Part shown: piece after piece, positions 12,265 to 25,308 of the stretch
How the letters are laid out: the number at the start of each line of letters is the position of its first letter
How positions within the stretch are numbered: position 1 is the first letter of the stretch
DNA from: Amaranthus tricolor
Lineage: Eukaryota; Streptophyta; Magnoliopsida; Caryophyllales; Amaranthaceae
Assembly (NCBI RefSeq): GCF_026212465.1
Contig: NC_080058.1
Location: 9,377,485-9,441,484, forward strand
Direction: 5' to 3'
DNA length: 64,000 nucleotides
Program-made: the position numbers and the translations under genes
The notes under the pieces: model-generated
What the model was told of the DNA's origin: nothing
Databases searched by the model: none
What the model saw: the letters and a program-made list of their open reading frames with translations, nothing else

Positions 12265-15200
12265 TTCCGTTTCATTTCTCTATTGATTAGTGTGTTTTAA
12301 AATGATGCTTAGATTTGAGTGCTCAATACTCATGCCTAAGTTGTTCTTTTGATTCGTGTTTTTAATCCCATATCATTAATATATACTGGGTGTTTGAATT
12401 TTGCTTGATTGGTATCATATTTGTCATTTTGGGTTTGTCTCAGGTCAAAATAAATTGCCTTTTCTTTTTCTATTAGTTTCAGCGGATCAGCTTGTTAAAT
12501 GGAGAACATTTTGTTGATTTTTCTATTTATTTGATGCGAAAGTGGTTAGCATTTTTGTATAATGGCTTGACTTTTGGCAAAAGTTTGTTTAAATCATATC
12601 TACCTATATTTGTTGATGTATTTTCTTTTGAATATTGATCTATTTTTTCAAGAATGAGACCGTCAGTTTTGTTACCAAATCATCTATTGATGATGATGGA
12701 TTTGGGTACTTAGGAGTTAGGCATGGTCTAGTTTGCATTGAAGAGGGCAATGTTGAGGAAGCAAAAAGACTCACATGTAGAAGGTCTTCTACTGTATTAT
12801 GGATTGTTGAATTCTTAGAGATAATGTAGGAGTGTTTGTATGAGTGAAAAATCTTTTTTTGGTGAATCTAGCTCTAGAGTGTGAGAGGCTTATGCAATGT
12901 TTGAATAGCAAATTAGGAGAGAAAAGGAAGGAAAGGAAGGAGAAGGGAAGGAAGGGGAGTGTTCATGCTTTATGTGTTGTGTGTAGCGCTTTGTTTCTTC
13001 TTCTTCATCCGATCTCCTGTCTCTAATTGTGTGCCATATTCACAACAAATGGACCGTATTTTTGTTTCATGTCCACAAAGGTTATACACTTGTGTTTGTT
13101 GTTTTCCATCATGAAGAATGTTGTGTTTTTGTGATCTGACTCTGAAAATGCATTCAACTTCAATGCTCAATTTTGTTACAAATTATCTGTTGATTAGCTT
13201 AACCAGGTGTTGACTTACTATATAATTGCTTAAAAAAGTATGTGTTTTTCATGTAGTATCATTTAATGCTTTGTGATGTGTTTTTTTTTTATCTTTATGT
13301 AATGAGGTGCACTATAATCCCTATTTCCTAGGAAACCCGGTAAGAATAATTGGCTTAAAGATATTTGGAAAAGGAATACTCAACTTCTATATTGGGAGTT
13401 CGAAAATGTGCGTATGAGCAAATATTTGAATGATGTAGATGTTTTGTTGTGTCATGGACTCTCTCTCAACTCACAACCTCTACAGTACACCCTCACACAT
13501 CTTCATACTTAGATATTGGATGTCGAGTGATGTTGCTTCAGTCACAATGCTAAATAATGATTTTTATATTCTAGGTTTCACTCGCCTAGGATAAACAGAT
13601 ATCATGAACAAATGTTCTAGAAAATTATACTTCAATTAACCTCCCTTTATTTGTTGCATATAATAGGGTATCATGGCACTTTTTATCTTAGCTTATCTCT
13701 AAATCTATTGAGATAAGCATCCTTAAAGCATAAGAGTTGCAACTAATGAATTGAAGAGTTTATACTCCTCTAACAGCTTTGAACCTGTATACACTATAAT
13801 TCCTCAGCAACTACACTGATATTATTGCTAAAGTACCAATATGCAGAGTTGTGTTTTATACCCGCTGAACATGCTAGCAGATTTAGCAGCTTACTCATAG
13901 CTTAGATACACAACAACGTTGAGACATTGTTCTCTTCGTTCCACTTTTTAACTCTTATTGTTTATTGGATGACTCACTGAATGTTAACTTCATATGAACT
14001 AATAGCTAAGCCCATATGTTGTACTTGTAAAGATATACTAAAAAATTTGTCTTCAATCCCATGCCATGTACCCACACATAATTATGCATGCTCTCCCTCC
14101 TAGAAAACAATTTTATCTCCAATTTTTGTTAAGTTGATCGCTAGCAATATGAGAAAGTTGAATCTCCTTCTCGAGTCTCCTTCGTCAGACCGAGTGTTCC
14201 ATGTTTGCCTAGCATTGAAGTTAAACTTTTCTTGTGTAGTAGATTGAATATATTCCTCCTCAATGTTGTAAATCATTTGAAAGTTAGGAAAAATAATTTG
14301 GTATATTAGTATCAAAAGACTTGCTCAATGGTGTAGCATGTGTAACCCATGATTGTCATGAATTACATCAATGGAAGCATTATGAATCAAAACACCTTAG
14401 TCATGAACATCTTCAAACCTACTTCAACCAAGTCTTGCTCAATCATCTCTTTGACAACTTTTCTTGGACAATAACTTACACACATTGATTTGGTACTTGT
14501 CCTTGCTTTGTAGTTTTCACAAGTGACACGACGCTTTTGATAATATAATATATCAAATTTCCATGGTACTTGAGCTTTGAGCAAGTAGATATGCATGCTT
14601 TACCTTTATCTTGTTGCTTACGCTAAAGATATTCTGGCTTAGATTTAGCTGTGGTATACCATTTGGTCCCTTATGTGTTCAAGAAGCAAAATACTCATGT
14701 AGAACTTTTTTCCAAGTGTAATATCCTAACCCTATTCGATCATCCAAACGTTCATGATTTTTTCAACAATAACTCGAGTATTATTAGTGTCTTTTGCTAA
14801 TGATTGTTCCTATAACAACCTAACTCTTGCCTATGAACTATCGATACGATCATTGATGGTGCACATAACTTTTAAACAATTGCGGTGCAACAGTGCCCAA
14901 AAATTCTTGCATCATCAATGCTGATTTGTTGCTCTATTTACCTTTGTGCTCTTCAACTATGAACCCAAAATTAATTGGACTATTACTTACAAATTACACC
15001 ATTGAATCGGTGCACTATTAGCATTGTGTCGTCCCATAGTACTTCCCTGTTCTCCTAGCTTTGTTCTTTTTTAAACTTGCTAAATTTACACAAGCTCGAA
15101 AATACACTTTGCAAGCGCTACTGAATATTGCACCAATGAGTAACCCAACACCATACATGTTCTTTATTCATCAAATAATCAAGCACAAGCAATGATAACA

Positions 15201-15679
15201 CTCTTCATTCTACAAGCAATGATAACATGGTTTACTTTGCTTGAGAACCATGCCAGTTATGATTCACAGATTTCACAGAAGAGCTCTGGTTATATATTAC
15301 AAAAACATAGAATACTCTAACAAGGGAGATTTTCTTCATTTGTTTGGTCAGATATGGTGGATGTTTGAGGAAAGAATAGCTTCTAGGCCATAATCTTGAA
15401 GATGGGATTATTGCTTTTTCGGTCTCAGGTTGTACATATATGAACATAAATAGCTTTCAAATATTTTCTTACTGTATAAAAGGAATGTCGTTGATGGAGC
15501 ACAATTTTATTTGCCTATTCTATAATTGTGAACTGTAGTTTGTTGAAGTTGCTGACCCTTTTAGGTCATAGAACCATAACTGACATTTATACTTTTGTCA
15601 TCAGGTCTGAACTATCCAATTCGGAAGCAAGATACCTTGGTTTTCTAGTTTTTCCCTTGTACAAACTCTTAATGTTCGA
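12181..15679 (+). other. Possible 5' leader and leader intron of the exonuclease gene
   Basis: Bases 12120-12260 hold a CTCTTCTTG repeat and a (CT)n run (12237-12256), common in plant 5' untranslated leaders. A good acceptor, TTTTGTCATCAG, lies at 15593-15604, 76 bp before the exonuclease start codon. A non-coding first exon near 12.2 kb with a 3.3-kb leader intron is possible but not proven. The short frames in between (for example 12635-12829) show no domains. Confidence 0.3.
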
Positions 15680-17201
15680 ATGAGAACTGCACCCATGTAC
15701 TTCTCAGTTCTACGAGTTCCTAAATGCAGGCTTTACTCTTTGGTTACCACATGGTGGGAGGTCTTTGACACAGTAGGTCCAACATGTAAAAAGGGGTATA
15801 GTTTTACGTCGTTAAGCTCTCATGTTGACAAGAACGCACGAATAGGTGGAAGTTGGAGTAGACGACTCATAACCACAGCAAGTGAAGGAAGAAGGAAAAA
15901 CTCCTTGAGCAGTGCAAGCATTGTCAGGCATAACTTATCGGATAAAGTAGTGGTGGCAACAAATGCTGACGTGACTATAAACAAAATTGACGGCCACAGT
16001 TATGAAAAAATTCAGTATGCAGATGTTCGACAATTGATAGCTGAGAATAAAAGTTTGTCCAATCTTGCAACTTTTATCGTCTTTGATCTTGAGACAACTG
16101 GGCTTGATAGAAAATCAGCAAGAGTAATAGAGATTGCACTTCAGGACCTTCAGGGCGGTGAAAACAGCACATTCCACACGCTGGTTAATCCTGAACATGA
16201 AGTCACCAATACTCAATTCCATAATATTACAACCAGTATGGTCCAAAGGCCAGGTGTACCGAGGTAATTTTAATTCAGGATGTTCTTAAATACTTGATTA
16301 TCATAAGTACGAAAGTTATAAATTGTAATGTTTCCAAAATTGGCTTGAGGTTCGTTTCCATCATCAAGCTATGTTAGATGTTAGGAGCTAGTCTAGATGT
16401 GTTATAAACTTTCTTCTGCCCCTGCAGTTGAAGTTATTATGGCAGTGATCTACTAATGCTCGGATATCACCAGTCAAAATACTTAACAAAACTCGATTTC
16501 AAACCGACCGAAACACCTAATCCAAAATCAACCTGTGAACCTGATGACCCGAATGAACACCTCTACGTTCAATAGTGCTATGTCGCTTCCAGTCACCCCA
16601 TCTCAATCAACTAAATATATGAAACTGAGATACTTAATTTTTTGGTGCAATGATTTGCTTTCGTTTGCGCTCCAATGTAGGATGGTGGAGCTAATTCCGA
16701 TATTACTTGAGTTTGTACGAAGCCGCCAGAAGCCGGGGGGATACGTGGTGCTTGTTGCACATAATGGTCGAGGTTTTGACGTACCATTTTTGGTTCATGA
16801 ATTTAGACGCAATGATTTCGAAATCCCTTCAAATTGGTATTTTCTGGATACTATTCCTTTAAGTGCTCAAGTGATGAAATCAGCAGGTATTTTCTTTTTC
16901 ATTATCCTCCCTTCCTTTGGTTGTAATCTTGACATCTAAAGTTTAAATTGTTTGCTTTTCAGGAATAAAAAACGGGAAAGCATTGCAAACGCTTCGCGAG
17001 TATTATGGGATCGAGTTAGTAGGCTCAGCCCACAGAGCCATGTCGGACGTGCATTCTTTATCCCTGGTGCTTCAGAGACTCACATTTGATCTTAAGCTTC
17101 CAATATCCGAATTAGTACAGAGAGCATTCAAAGCCGATGAGTTGACAACAGGCAACGCAAAGAAGAAACCGAAAGAAACGAACAAGAAAAAGAAAACTTG
17201 A
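15680..17201 (+). CDS. DEDDh 3'-5' exonuclease, DPD1-like, organelle targeted
   Basis: Three exons, 15680-16263, 16681-16886 and 16963-17201, join in phase to give 342 residues. The exonuclease fold carries all five DEDDh residues. Exo I is FDLETTG with D136 and E138, Exo II is HNGRGFD with D228, and Exo III is HRAMSD with H287 and D292. The first 120 residues are basic and Ser/Arg-rich without a domain, as expected for a mitochondrial or plastid transit peptide. The C terminus is a Lys-rich tail. This layout matches plant DPD1, the Mg-dependent exonuclease that degrades organelle DNA in pollen and in senescing leaves. Both introns follow GT-AG, and the coding sequence has no break. The start is the first ATG of the open frame. 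Another RNase-T/DnaQ-like exonuclease is the main alternative. Confidence 0.88.
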
Positions 17202-18161
17202 TTCTTTCTTCATTATTGTCATTCCTTATTCCTTAAACTAAGATGTAATTCTTGCAATGTCATTCATTGTGTTCCCTTCTTCTTTATGTCCTTAAACAAG
17301 CGCATTGCTTCATTTATCTGTCCATTTTTACATAGATCATTAGTAATTGAAGCATAAATGACAATATTAAGGGTAACTCCTTGAAGAAGGGCTAAAGGTT
17401 AGCCAAAGGATAATAAATTGTATGTAGATTCACTACTAGGTTTTGATCTAAATTTGATAGAAAGTATAACCCTTTTGGTGTTTCCTTTTCTGGTTGGTCT
17501 ATTGTTTGTTCTACTTGCTTCACATTGAACTCCAATTTTGTCGCCCCGACAATCGCTCCTTTTCCTTTAGCTTTTGTTGCTAGCTAGCGATGGAGGCTTT
17601 TTTCTGCCATTTTTTTTTTTGTCATCGCTTGTTTTTTTTTTTTTTTAGTGTTTTGAGCACACATGTTTATTGAAGGTGATAAAATATGGAACAACGAACA
17701 GGGAATTAATTAAGCTTTACTGCTTGTCAAAAAAAAAATTAAGCTCAACTATGAAGTGGTTAAGCCGTAAAATAAGCATTTCATCAAAACTTTAGCAGCC
17801 CGTCTTGTATGAGACTGTTTTATAGTGATGGAACCTCAAAATAAGAAGCCTATAAGCTAAAATAATACTATTATTGAGCTATTTAACTCAAGTATAAGGC
17901 ATGTGAGACCGTCTCTTTTAAGAATTTGTGAAACTTTGGGGATTGATATTAGAAAATCTGAATAAAATAAACTTATTTAAAAAAAAATTCCAAATAAGCT
18001 TCATGAAATGTCAATTTCCAAAATATGCGTTTCATGCTAGAGCTAAGATTAGGTATTTATTCACTGCTTTTATTTTCTAATAGCAAACAAAGTAACTGGT
18101 AAAAAAAGTTAAAATTATTTGTTGAATGTTATTAACAACGAACAGATAAAGACAATGTCAT
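17202..18161. other. 3' flank of the exonuclease gene and repeat DNA
   Basis: The first 200 bp probably contain the 3' untranslated region. Bases 17810-17925 hold an inverted pair, TATGAGACTGT and GTGAGACCGTCTC, one of several such elements in the window. No gene was seen. Confidence 0.45.
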
Positions 18162-18593
18162 AATTGTGGTATTCAATGGGCCGGACAAAGGTCGAACTGA
18201 ATTTAAGTAAATATGGGCCGGATTGGATATAGGCCCTTTAAATTTAATATGGAATTTAAATGGGCCAGGATTTGAAAACCCGAGGCCCATATTTATTACC
18301 AAAAGATATTTTAATCCCCATTTATCAATTTATAACAATTAAATTATCATTAATAATAATTAAATTGAAAAAATATTAACAATCCCCATTGACACTTTCA
18401 TTTATAATATTTAAAAAATATCCATTAATTATACTATTTATAAAAGCCTGTTTTCGACCCTTACTGAGCACTTTACAGCCCGCTTCTTTTGAATTATAGT
18501 AGAGTCCATTTTCGGCCCGACCCTTACAAAGCCCTTCAAAACACGGACTGGATAAAGGCTTAAAATGGGGGCCCGACTCATTGAACACCCCTA
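18162..18593. mobile_element. hAT-like MITE rich in GGGCC motifs
   Basis: The left end contains GGTATTCAATGGGCCGG. The reverse complement of the right end reads TAGGGGTGTTCAATGAGTCG. GGCCC/GGGCC motifs crowd both ends, as in the hAT elements elsewhere in the window. No 8-bp duplication was found, so the borders are approximate. It is non-coding. Confidence 0.6.
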
Positions 18594-19155
18594 ATCCTAA
18601 CATTTGAAGGGATAGAAAAATAAAAACAATGTTTGTTCGCTGTTTTCAATAGCAAAAACATGTAATCTTTTTGCCCCTTTAAATCTTATCATATTGTCTT
18701 TATCTTTTTTGTTCATTGTTAGTAACAATAAACAAACTCGTAGTAAATTTTTATTTCTCTTGTTCGTTATTAATAGCTGCGAATTAAGTCGGACCTTAGG
18801 CTCGAACACAGAGATATTTATTTCGAAAACTAAAATTTCCCAAGCTTTTTTTGGAATCTTTTTAATTATTTTATTCAATTTTTCTCAACATATAAATGCT
18901 ACTAACTGAGCGGAACTAGCGGCATATGAAACAAAAAGAAAGTGTGTGCAAAATAATGCAATCTACAACTTGCAAGAAAAATCCATTATAGTTTGAAATT
19001 TCTAGTAGTTTACTGCATTGCCAATAGTCTACCAAAATGGATTGTGAATGCACTATTGCCACTTTTAATTTAATTTTTTTTATCATAAGTTATGTTGATA
19101 AAAAAAAAAAGTAATAAATGAAAATCGAACTCATAATTATATATACCATGTCTAT
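18594..19155. other. Intergenic DNA with degenerate palindromes
   Basis: Contains TGTTCGCTGTTTTCAATAGC and TTCGTTATTAATAGCTGCGA, which resemble the palindromes found near 38 kb. No gene was seen. Confidence 0.4.
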
Positions 19156-19334
19156 TCTATTAGAATATTAGAATATCTTAGAATAATATCTCTTTGATTT
19201 CTTGCATGTTTTTGTATATCTTTGTGATTATGTAGAATATTAGGAAAATATTTAGTTTCCTAAAGTATAATGGCAATCTTGTATATATATTGACATTAAT
19301 CTTAATGAGAAAGGCAACCCGAGTCATTCTTACA
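19156..19334 (+). repeat. 5' LTR of the outer Copia element
   Basis: A short LTR of 179 bp ending GTCATTCTTACA. It is nearly identical to 28281-28457. The expected TG start appears as TC, probably a mutation. A TATA-like TTGTATATATATTG lies near 19278. Confidence 0.9.
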
Positions 19335-19347
19335 TGGTATCAGAAGC
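19335..19347 (+). other. Primer-binding site of the outer Copia
   Basis: TGGTATCAGAAGC directly follows the LTR. The canonical plant site complementary to initiator methionine tRNA is TGGTATCAGAGC, so this copy carries one extra A. Confidence 0.85.
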
Positions 19348-19801
19348 TTCGGTTTTTGATCCAGACTCTTTTTTCCTTACTCCACAAGTTGCCGGCATCA
19401 ATTGTCTTTCTCTTCTTCCTTCTTTTCTTTAATCTTTTCTTCTCCATGGCTTCTCCCACCAAAATTCATCCCGCTACTTTGATTACTAACATTAAAACAA
19501 GTATTCCTATTCAACTTAATGAAGATGGTTCCAATTTCCATACTTGGGTCACTTTATTCAAGCTTCATTGTCGTGCTCACCTTGTGGATTCTCATATTCT
19601 TCCCGATGACTCCTCTAAAGTTTTAGTTCCTAAAGATTCCGATTGTTCGCACATGGATTTATGGCTCTATTAGTCCCTCTCTTCTTCAAACTATAGTTCG
19701 TCCCGATGATTGTGCTTTTGATGCTTGGACTCGTCTTGAGAACAATTTCCAAAATAATTAGACATCCCGAATCCTTCATCTTGAATCTCAATTTAATGAC
19801 A

Positions 19802-20365
19802 TGTTGTGCGACAGCGGAAGCAAAGTCGATGGACAACAATGAAACAACAAGAAATTCAATGCAAACAACAAGAAAATGACACAAGAAATTAACGTGGTTC
19901 ACTATCAACGTGATAGCTACGTCCACCGGCACCGAGAACAAACAATTTCACTATGATCGCAAAGAATACAAGATGAATTACAATCACGCTCACAAATTAC
20001 GATGGCTCTCTTGTGATCTCTCTTTCAATTTGTGAATCATACCGCTCTATGCTAACAAGGAGATGTATTTATAATAAAACAACTTGAAAGACGGTTTTAG
20101 GGCCTAAGTAACCACAAATAACCGATCACAAATCAAGGTAACCGTTCCAAAAGACGGTTCCCGTGAAAAGAAACTTCAATTGCGCGACCCGCGTAAAATT
20201 ACGCGAGCCGCGAAGCTGGACCAGAGGCGACTCCGCGCCCCGCGAAGATCATGCTGTCTTGCTCCGCGCCCCGCGACCTTCTACGCGCACCGCAGACTTC
20301 TTTTTGACCCACAATTCATCTTCTTCTAAATGGTGTTTGCCATGTTTGAGTCACCATTATTAACA
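19802..20365 (-). repeat. 3' LTR of the nested Copia
   Basis: On the minus strand it begins TGTTAATAATGGTGACTC and ends GTCGCACAACA. A TATA box (TATAAATA, plus positions 20066-20073) sits in the middle. It is about 19 bp longer than the other LTR because of an indel in the GC-rich block near 20275. Confidence 0.95.
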
Positions 20366-20376
20366 ATCTCCACCTT
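20366..20376 (-). other. Polypurine tract of the nested Copia
   Basis: On the minus strand AAGGTGGAGAT lies immediately before the 3' LTR. This is the usual plus-strand priming tract of plant Copia elements. Confidence 0.8.
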
Positions 20377-20651
20377 GACGAAAACTCATATTCAGCAAAC
20401 GAACTCATCAATACATAGTGAACATATCTCAAACCAAAACCCCAATGTAAAGCTCATGCATAAACCGTACATCCCGGTAAGTCCTCAACCAAGACTTATC
20501 CCGACAAGTCTTCAACCAAGACCTATCACATACTTGTCACCAAGTATAACAACTCATAACGCTCCACTTGCATCACAAGCCCCGGGCAAGTTCCACCTTA
20601 AGGCCAACATGCCTACAACAGGAGCTCCCCAACACCGCCCCTAAGGGCCTA

Positions 20652-23600
20652 CTACATCACATAGTAATCAATATTTAGTATGTCCAAGCAATGTTTAAAC
20701 TTACTAAATGGAACAGACTTAGTAAAGAAATCAGCTGGGTTGTCAGCGGTCCCGATCTTCTTTACCTTTACCCTCTTGTCAGTACGCAAGAAATGATACC
20801 TGACGTCAATGTGCTTTGTCCGATCATGGTGTACTTGGTCTTTAGCTAAGCAAATGGCACTTAGACTATCACAATACACCGTAGCAAAATCCTGTGCGAT
20901 ACCCAATTCACCTACAAGGCCTTTGAGCCATATAGAATCCTTAGCTGCAGAAGTTAAAGCCATGTACTCAGCTTCAGTAGTAGACAATGTAACCGAAGAC
21001 TGCAATGTAGACTTCCAACTCACCACAGAACCACCCAAAGTAAACACGTATCCGGTCACCGACCTCCTGGTATCCACATTAGCTGCATAATCAGAGTCAC
21101 TATATCCAGTTACCAAACACTCCTTACCATTTCCATACACAAGACCAATGTCAGCTGTTCCTCTCAAGTAGCGAAAAATCCTTTTCACCCCCTGCCAGTG
21201 CTCTCTCCCAGGTCGAGCCATGAACCTACTCACAACACTGACAGCGTGCGCAATATCCGGCCTAGTACAGACCATAGCATACATCAAACAACCAACAGCG
21301 TTGGCATAAGGAACTCTAGTCATATATGCCAACTCCTCCTCAGTTTGAGGTGACATAGACAAAGACAATTTGCAGCTCACAGATGTTGGTGTACTTATAG
21401 GCTTTGATTTCTCCATCCCAAAACAAGACAAAATCCTTTCGATGTAACTTTTCTGAGTCAAGAAAAGCTTACCTCTAGCCCGATCCCTATAGATCTCCAT
21501 ACCCAAAATCTTCTTAGCTGGACCAAAATCTTTCATGTCAAATTCCGAGTTAAGCAACTCTTTAAGTCTAGCAATGTCCGATATTCTTTGTGGCAACAAG
21601 CATGTCATCAACATATAATAACAAATAAATCATGGAACCGTCATCCAGCTTACTATGATACACACAACAATCATACGAATTCCTATCAAAACCATGCGAA
21701 ACCATAAAAGAATCAAACCTCTTGTACCACTGCCGAGGGGATTGCTTAAGTCCATACAATGACTTTAGCAATCTGCATGCATAGTGCTCTTTCCCTGGAA
21801 TCTCAAATCCCTCGGGCTGCTTCATCAAAATCTCCTCCTCCAAATCGCCATGAAGGAAAGCCGTCTTAACATCCAGCTGCTCCAACTCAAGGTCATAATG
21901 TGCTACAATTGACAATAGCACACGAATAGAAGTATGTCGAACCACCGGTGAGAATATCTCCACAAAGTCAACCCCTTCTACCTGACTGAACCCCTTTGCA
22001 ACTAGCCTAGCCTTAAAACGAACTTTCTCAAATTCAGATGACCCTTCTTTCTTCTTAAAGATCCACTTACACCCTACAAGTTTTCTCCCCTCTGGTACCT
22101 TCACAAGTTCCCACACTCTGTTCTTGTAAAGAGATTGCATCTCTTCACCCATTGCAGCAAGCCATTGCGCAGACTCACTACAACTAATTGCTTGTTTATA
22201 CGTGGCAGGTTCATATGACTCTACATCATCAGCTACACTCAATGCATAACCTGTCAAATTCTCAATAAAGCAATTCCTTCCTTCCATCTCTTCAATCAAC
22301 CTAACAGGCTTCTTGATAACTCGTCTAGGTCTCTCAAGAATGGTGTCAGATTGACTAGATGACCTCTGATTAGACTGCTCCACCTCCTCCCCAGAGTTAG
22401 GAGAAGATGGGACAACCTCAGGTTCAAGAGTACTCGGCACTGGAACCTCAGCATCATCATCAATAAATTGCACTCGAGGTAAATCAACAATGGATGACTG
22501 ATGTACCTCAAGCACCCCATCTGTCCGTAGTATGTTCACCCTTTCCTTCCCTAAATCAGAAGACTCCGAGCGCTTCTGGGAATACATGGTGCTCTCATCA
22601 AAAGTGACATCCCTACTAAGAATGACCCGATGCTCCGAAGGCGAATAGATCCTAAACCCCTTCACACCATCATCGTACCCAACAAAACACCCCGTCTTGG
22701 CTCGTGGATCCAGCTTACCCTCACTAACATGATAATAAGCAACACAACCAAAGATCTTCAAATTAGAGAAACTAGGCAACTTACCACTCCAGATTTCAAA
22801 CGGGATTTTGAAGTCAATTCCCGAATGAGGACCCCTATTGATGATATAACAAGCTGTCATCACAGCTTCACTCCAATACTTCCTCCCAAACCCTGCATTA
22901 GAAAGCATGCATCGAACTCTCTCAAGCAGTGTCTGATTAACCCGTTCTACAACACCGTTCTGCTGTGGTGTCATCCTGACGGTATGATGCCGACTAATAC
23001 CCTCATTTGCACAGAACTGGTTAAACTCCTCTTTGCAAAACTCTAGCCCATTGTCTGTTCGTAGCTTCTTGATCTTCCTACCCTGTCGATTTTCCACTAA
23101 AGCTTTCCATTGCTTAAAAGCTTTGAAGGCCTCATCCTTTGACTTAAGCAACCTAAGCCATGTGTATCGGGATTTGTCATCTACAAACGACACTAAATAG
23201 CGAAAACCTCCCATACCTTCAACCCTAGATGGACCCCAGCAATCTGAATGGATGTAATCGAGCACTTCATCAGTAATGTGAGCACCCTTGCTGAACTTTG
23301 ACCTGTGTTTCTTCCCAAACACACAATGCTCACAAAATTCAAGGTTGGCAACCTTGATCCCGGATAGTAGACCCCTCTTAGACAAAAGCTGCATCCCCTT
23401 CTCCCCCATATGACCGAGCCTCATGTGCCAAATCTTGGTCATCTCCTGGTGAGATACTGATGCGCAAACCGCAGAACTAGACAGTGTGACACCCTCAAAG
23501 ACATAGAGGGTGTTCCTCTTGATACCCTTAAGTACCAACTCCGAACCTCGATAAATGGACAACTCCCCATCTGAAAATGCTCCATTGTACCCCAAATCAT

Positions 23601-24723
23601 CCAAGGCACCCAATGAAATCAGATTTTTCCCCAAAGCAGGGACATGCCGCACCCTAGTCAATGTCAACTTTCGCCCATCACTAGTCCTCAATCTCATGGA
23701 TCCAATACCCGTAACCTTACAAGGTGCGTTGTTACCTACAATAACATTACCCTCATTGCAAGGCTCATACGTGTTTAACCAATCTCGACGTGGACTCATA
23801 TGGAACGAACACCCCGAATCTAGGACCCAATCATCAGAAAGATCCCCAGACTTAGCAAAACTCACTAATGCCAAGTCTTCCTCCGAATTATAGTTCTCCT
23901 TCGGTTTTACTTCAATTACAGCAGCTTGGGACTTGCCCTTCCTCACCGGGCAATTAGCCCTAAAGTGACCCGGTTCTTTACAGTAATAACAGGTTTTCCC
24001 CGCAGTCTTACCAGATCCCTCATTGCCGTTTCCAGCACCCGACCCAGTATTGTTGCCCTTGTTAACCCCCTTCTTCTTTTTAGACTTCCCGGACTTAACA
24101 AACAACCCACTGCCACTATCCCCGTTATCACCTATAGCCTTTTGACGAAGTTCCCTAGTATGAAGTGCTGCCTTCACTTCTTCTAGAGTCAGGGAGTCTT
24201 TACCAACAACAAACGACTCCACAAAATTCTCATAGCTAGACGGTAGAGACACAAGTAAAATCAATGCAGCATCCTCATCATCTACTTTAACATCTAAGTT
24301 ACGCAAATCTAGTAAAATAGAGTTAAGTTTTTCAAGATGTTCCCGTAAGGGAGTACTTGACTGCATTCGGAGGCTGAACAACCGCTGCTTCAGCAATAAT
24401 TTGTTGATCAGCGACTTAGTCATATACAATGACTCCAACTTCATCCAAAGTTCCGCCGCTGTAGCCTGATCAGCGACCTCCGTGATGATATGATCATCCA
24501 GACTTAGCAAAATGGTAGAATGAGCCTTTTCCTCCATTACTGCTAATTGTGCATCAGTTAATCCATCATTCGACCCCGCAGTGGTACTCCATAAAGCCAA
24601 CGGACGCCAGATTTGCTGCTGTTTCAACAGAGCCTTCATCTTGATTTGCCATAGCCCGAAGCTATTTTTCCCGGTAAATTTCTTAATTCTTATTGTCGAA
24701 TCTCCGGCCATTGTTTCACTCAA
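20652..24723 (-). pseudogene. Nested Copia gag-pol polyprotein with one frame change
   Basis: The first frame starts at ATG 24723 and ends at 21568 (1051 residues). The second covers 21614-20652. They overlap because one small indel near 21585 breaks ATKNI / SDIARL just after the RT motif YVDDM. Domains in order are: gag (LYMTKSLINKLLLKQRL), CCHC knuckle CYYCKEPGHFRANC around residue 245-260, protease LDSGCSFHM, integrase with HHCC (HMRLGH ... CEHC) and D, D, E (HSDCWG, RTDNG, GVVERVN), RT (WIFKKK, FLHGDLEEE, YVDDM) and RNase H (YSDSDYA, TEAEYMA, YCDSLSA). The gag-pol fits the Tnt1/Tork group. Apart from the frame change all domains look complete. The frame change probably inactivates this copy unless it is a sequencing error. 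Confidence 0.95.
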
Positions 24724-24749
24724 AAACTCTCCAAGGAATTAAAACCTAA

Positions 24750-24761
24750 GCTCTGATACCA
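24750..24761 (-). other. Primer-binding site of the nested Copia
   Basis: On the minus strand TGGTATCAGAGC follows the 5' LTR after two bases. It exactly matches the plant initiator methionine tRNA site. Confidence 0.92.
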
Positions 24762-24763
24762 AT

Positions 24764-25308
24764 TGTTGTGCGACAGCGGAAGCAAAGTAGATGGACAACA
24801 ATGAAACAACAAGAAATTCAATGCAAACAACAAGAAAATGACACAAGAAATTAACGTGGTTCACTATCAACGTGATAGCTACGTCCACCGGCACCGAGAA
24901 CAAACAATTTCACTATGATCGCAAAGAATACAAGATGAATTACAATCACGCTCACAAATTACGATGGCTCTCTTGTGATCTCTCTTTCAATTTGTGAATC
25001 ATACCGCCCTATGCTAACAAGGAGATGTATTTATAATAAAAAAACTTGAAAGATGGTTTTAGGGCCTAAGTAACCACAGATAACCGATCACAAATCAAGG
25101 TAACCGTTCTAAAAGACGGTTCCCGTGAAAAGAAACTTCAATTGCGCGACCCGCGTAAAACTACGCGAGTCGCGAAGCTGGACCAGAGATGACTCCGCGC
25201 CCCGCGGAGATCATGCTGTCTTGCTCCGCGCCCCGCGGACTCCTTTTTGACCCACAATTCATCTTCTTCTAAATGGTGTTTGCCATGTTTGAGTCACCAT
25301 TATTAACA
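24764..25308 (-). repeat. 5' LTR of the nested Copia
   Basis: A 545-bp LTR starting TGTTAATAATGGTG and ending GCACAACA on the minus strand. Its TATA box corresponds to plus positions 25028-25035. As the 5' LTR it would carry the promoter for the minus-strand gag-pol. Confidence 0.95.

Larger units (their letters stand above)
19802..25308 (-). mobile_element. Nested Copia (Tork/Tnt1-like) with TGACA target duplication
   Basis: LTRs of 564 bp (19802-20365) and 545 bp (24764-25308) enclose a gag-pol on the minus strand. TGACA flanks it exactly at 19797-19801 and 25309-25313, inside the gag of the outer element. Primer-binding site and polypurine tract are in their proper places. The two LTRs differ by roughly a dozen substitutions by eye plus one indel of about 20 bp, so the insertion is fairly young. 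Both LTRs hold a GC-rich block with CGCGCCCCGCG in an otherwise AT-rich setting. Confidence 0.97.

Noticed and set aside
12635..13170. Three short frames of 60-66 residues
   Set aside because: They show no domains, no splice support and no codon pattern, and they may lie in a leader intron.
20809..24186. Plus-strand frames within the nested Copia
   Set aside because: They are antisense shadows of the complete gag-pol on the minus strand.
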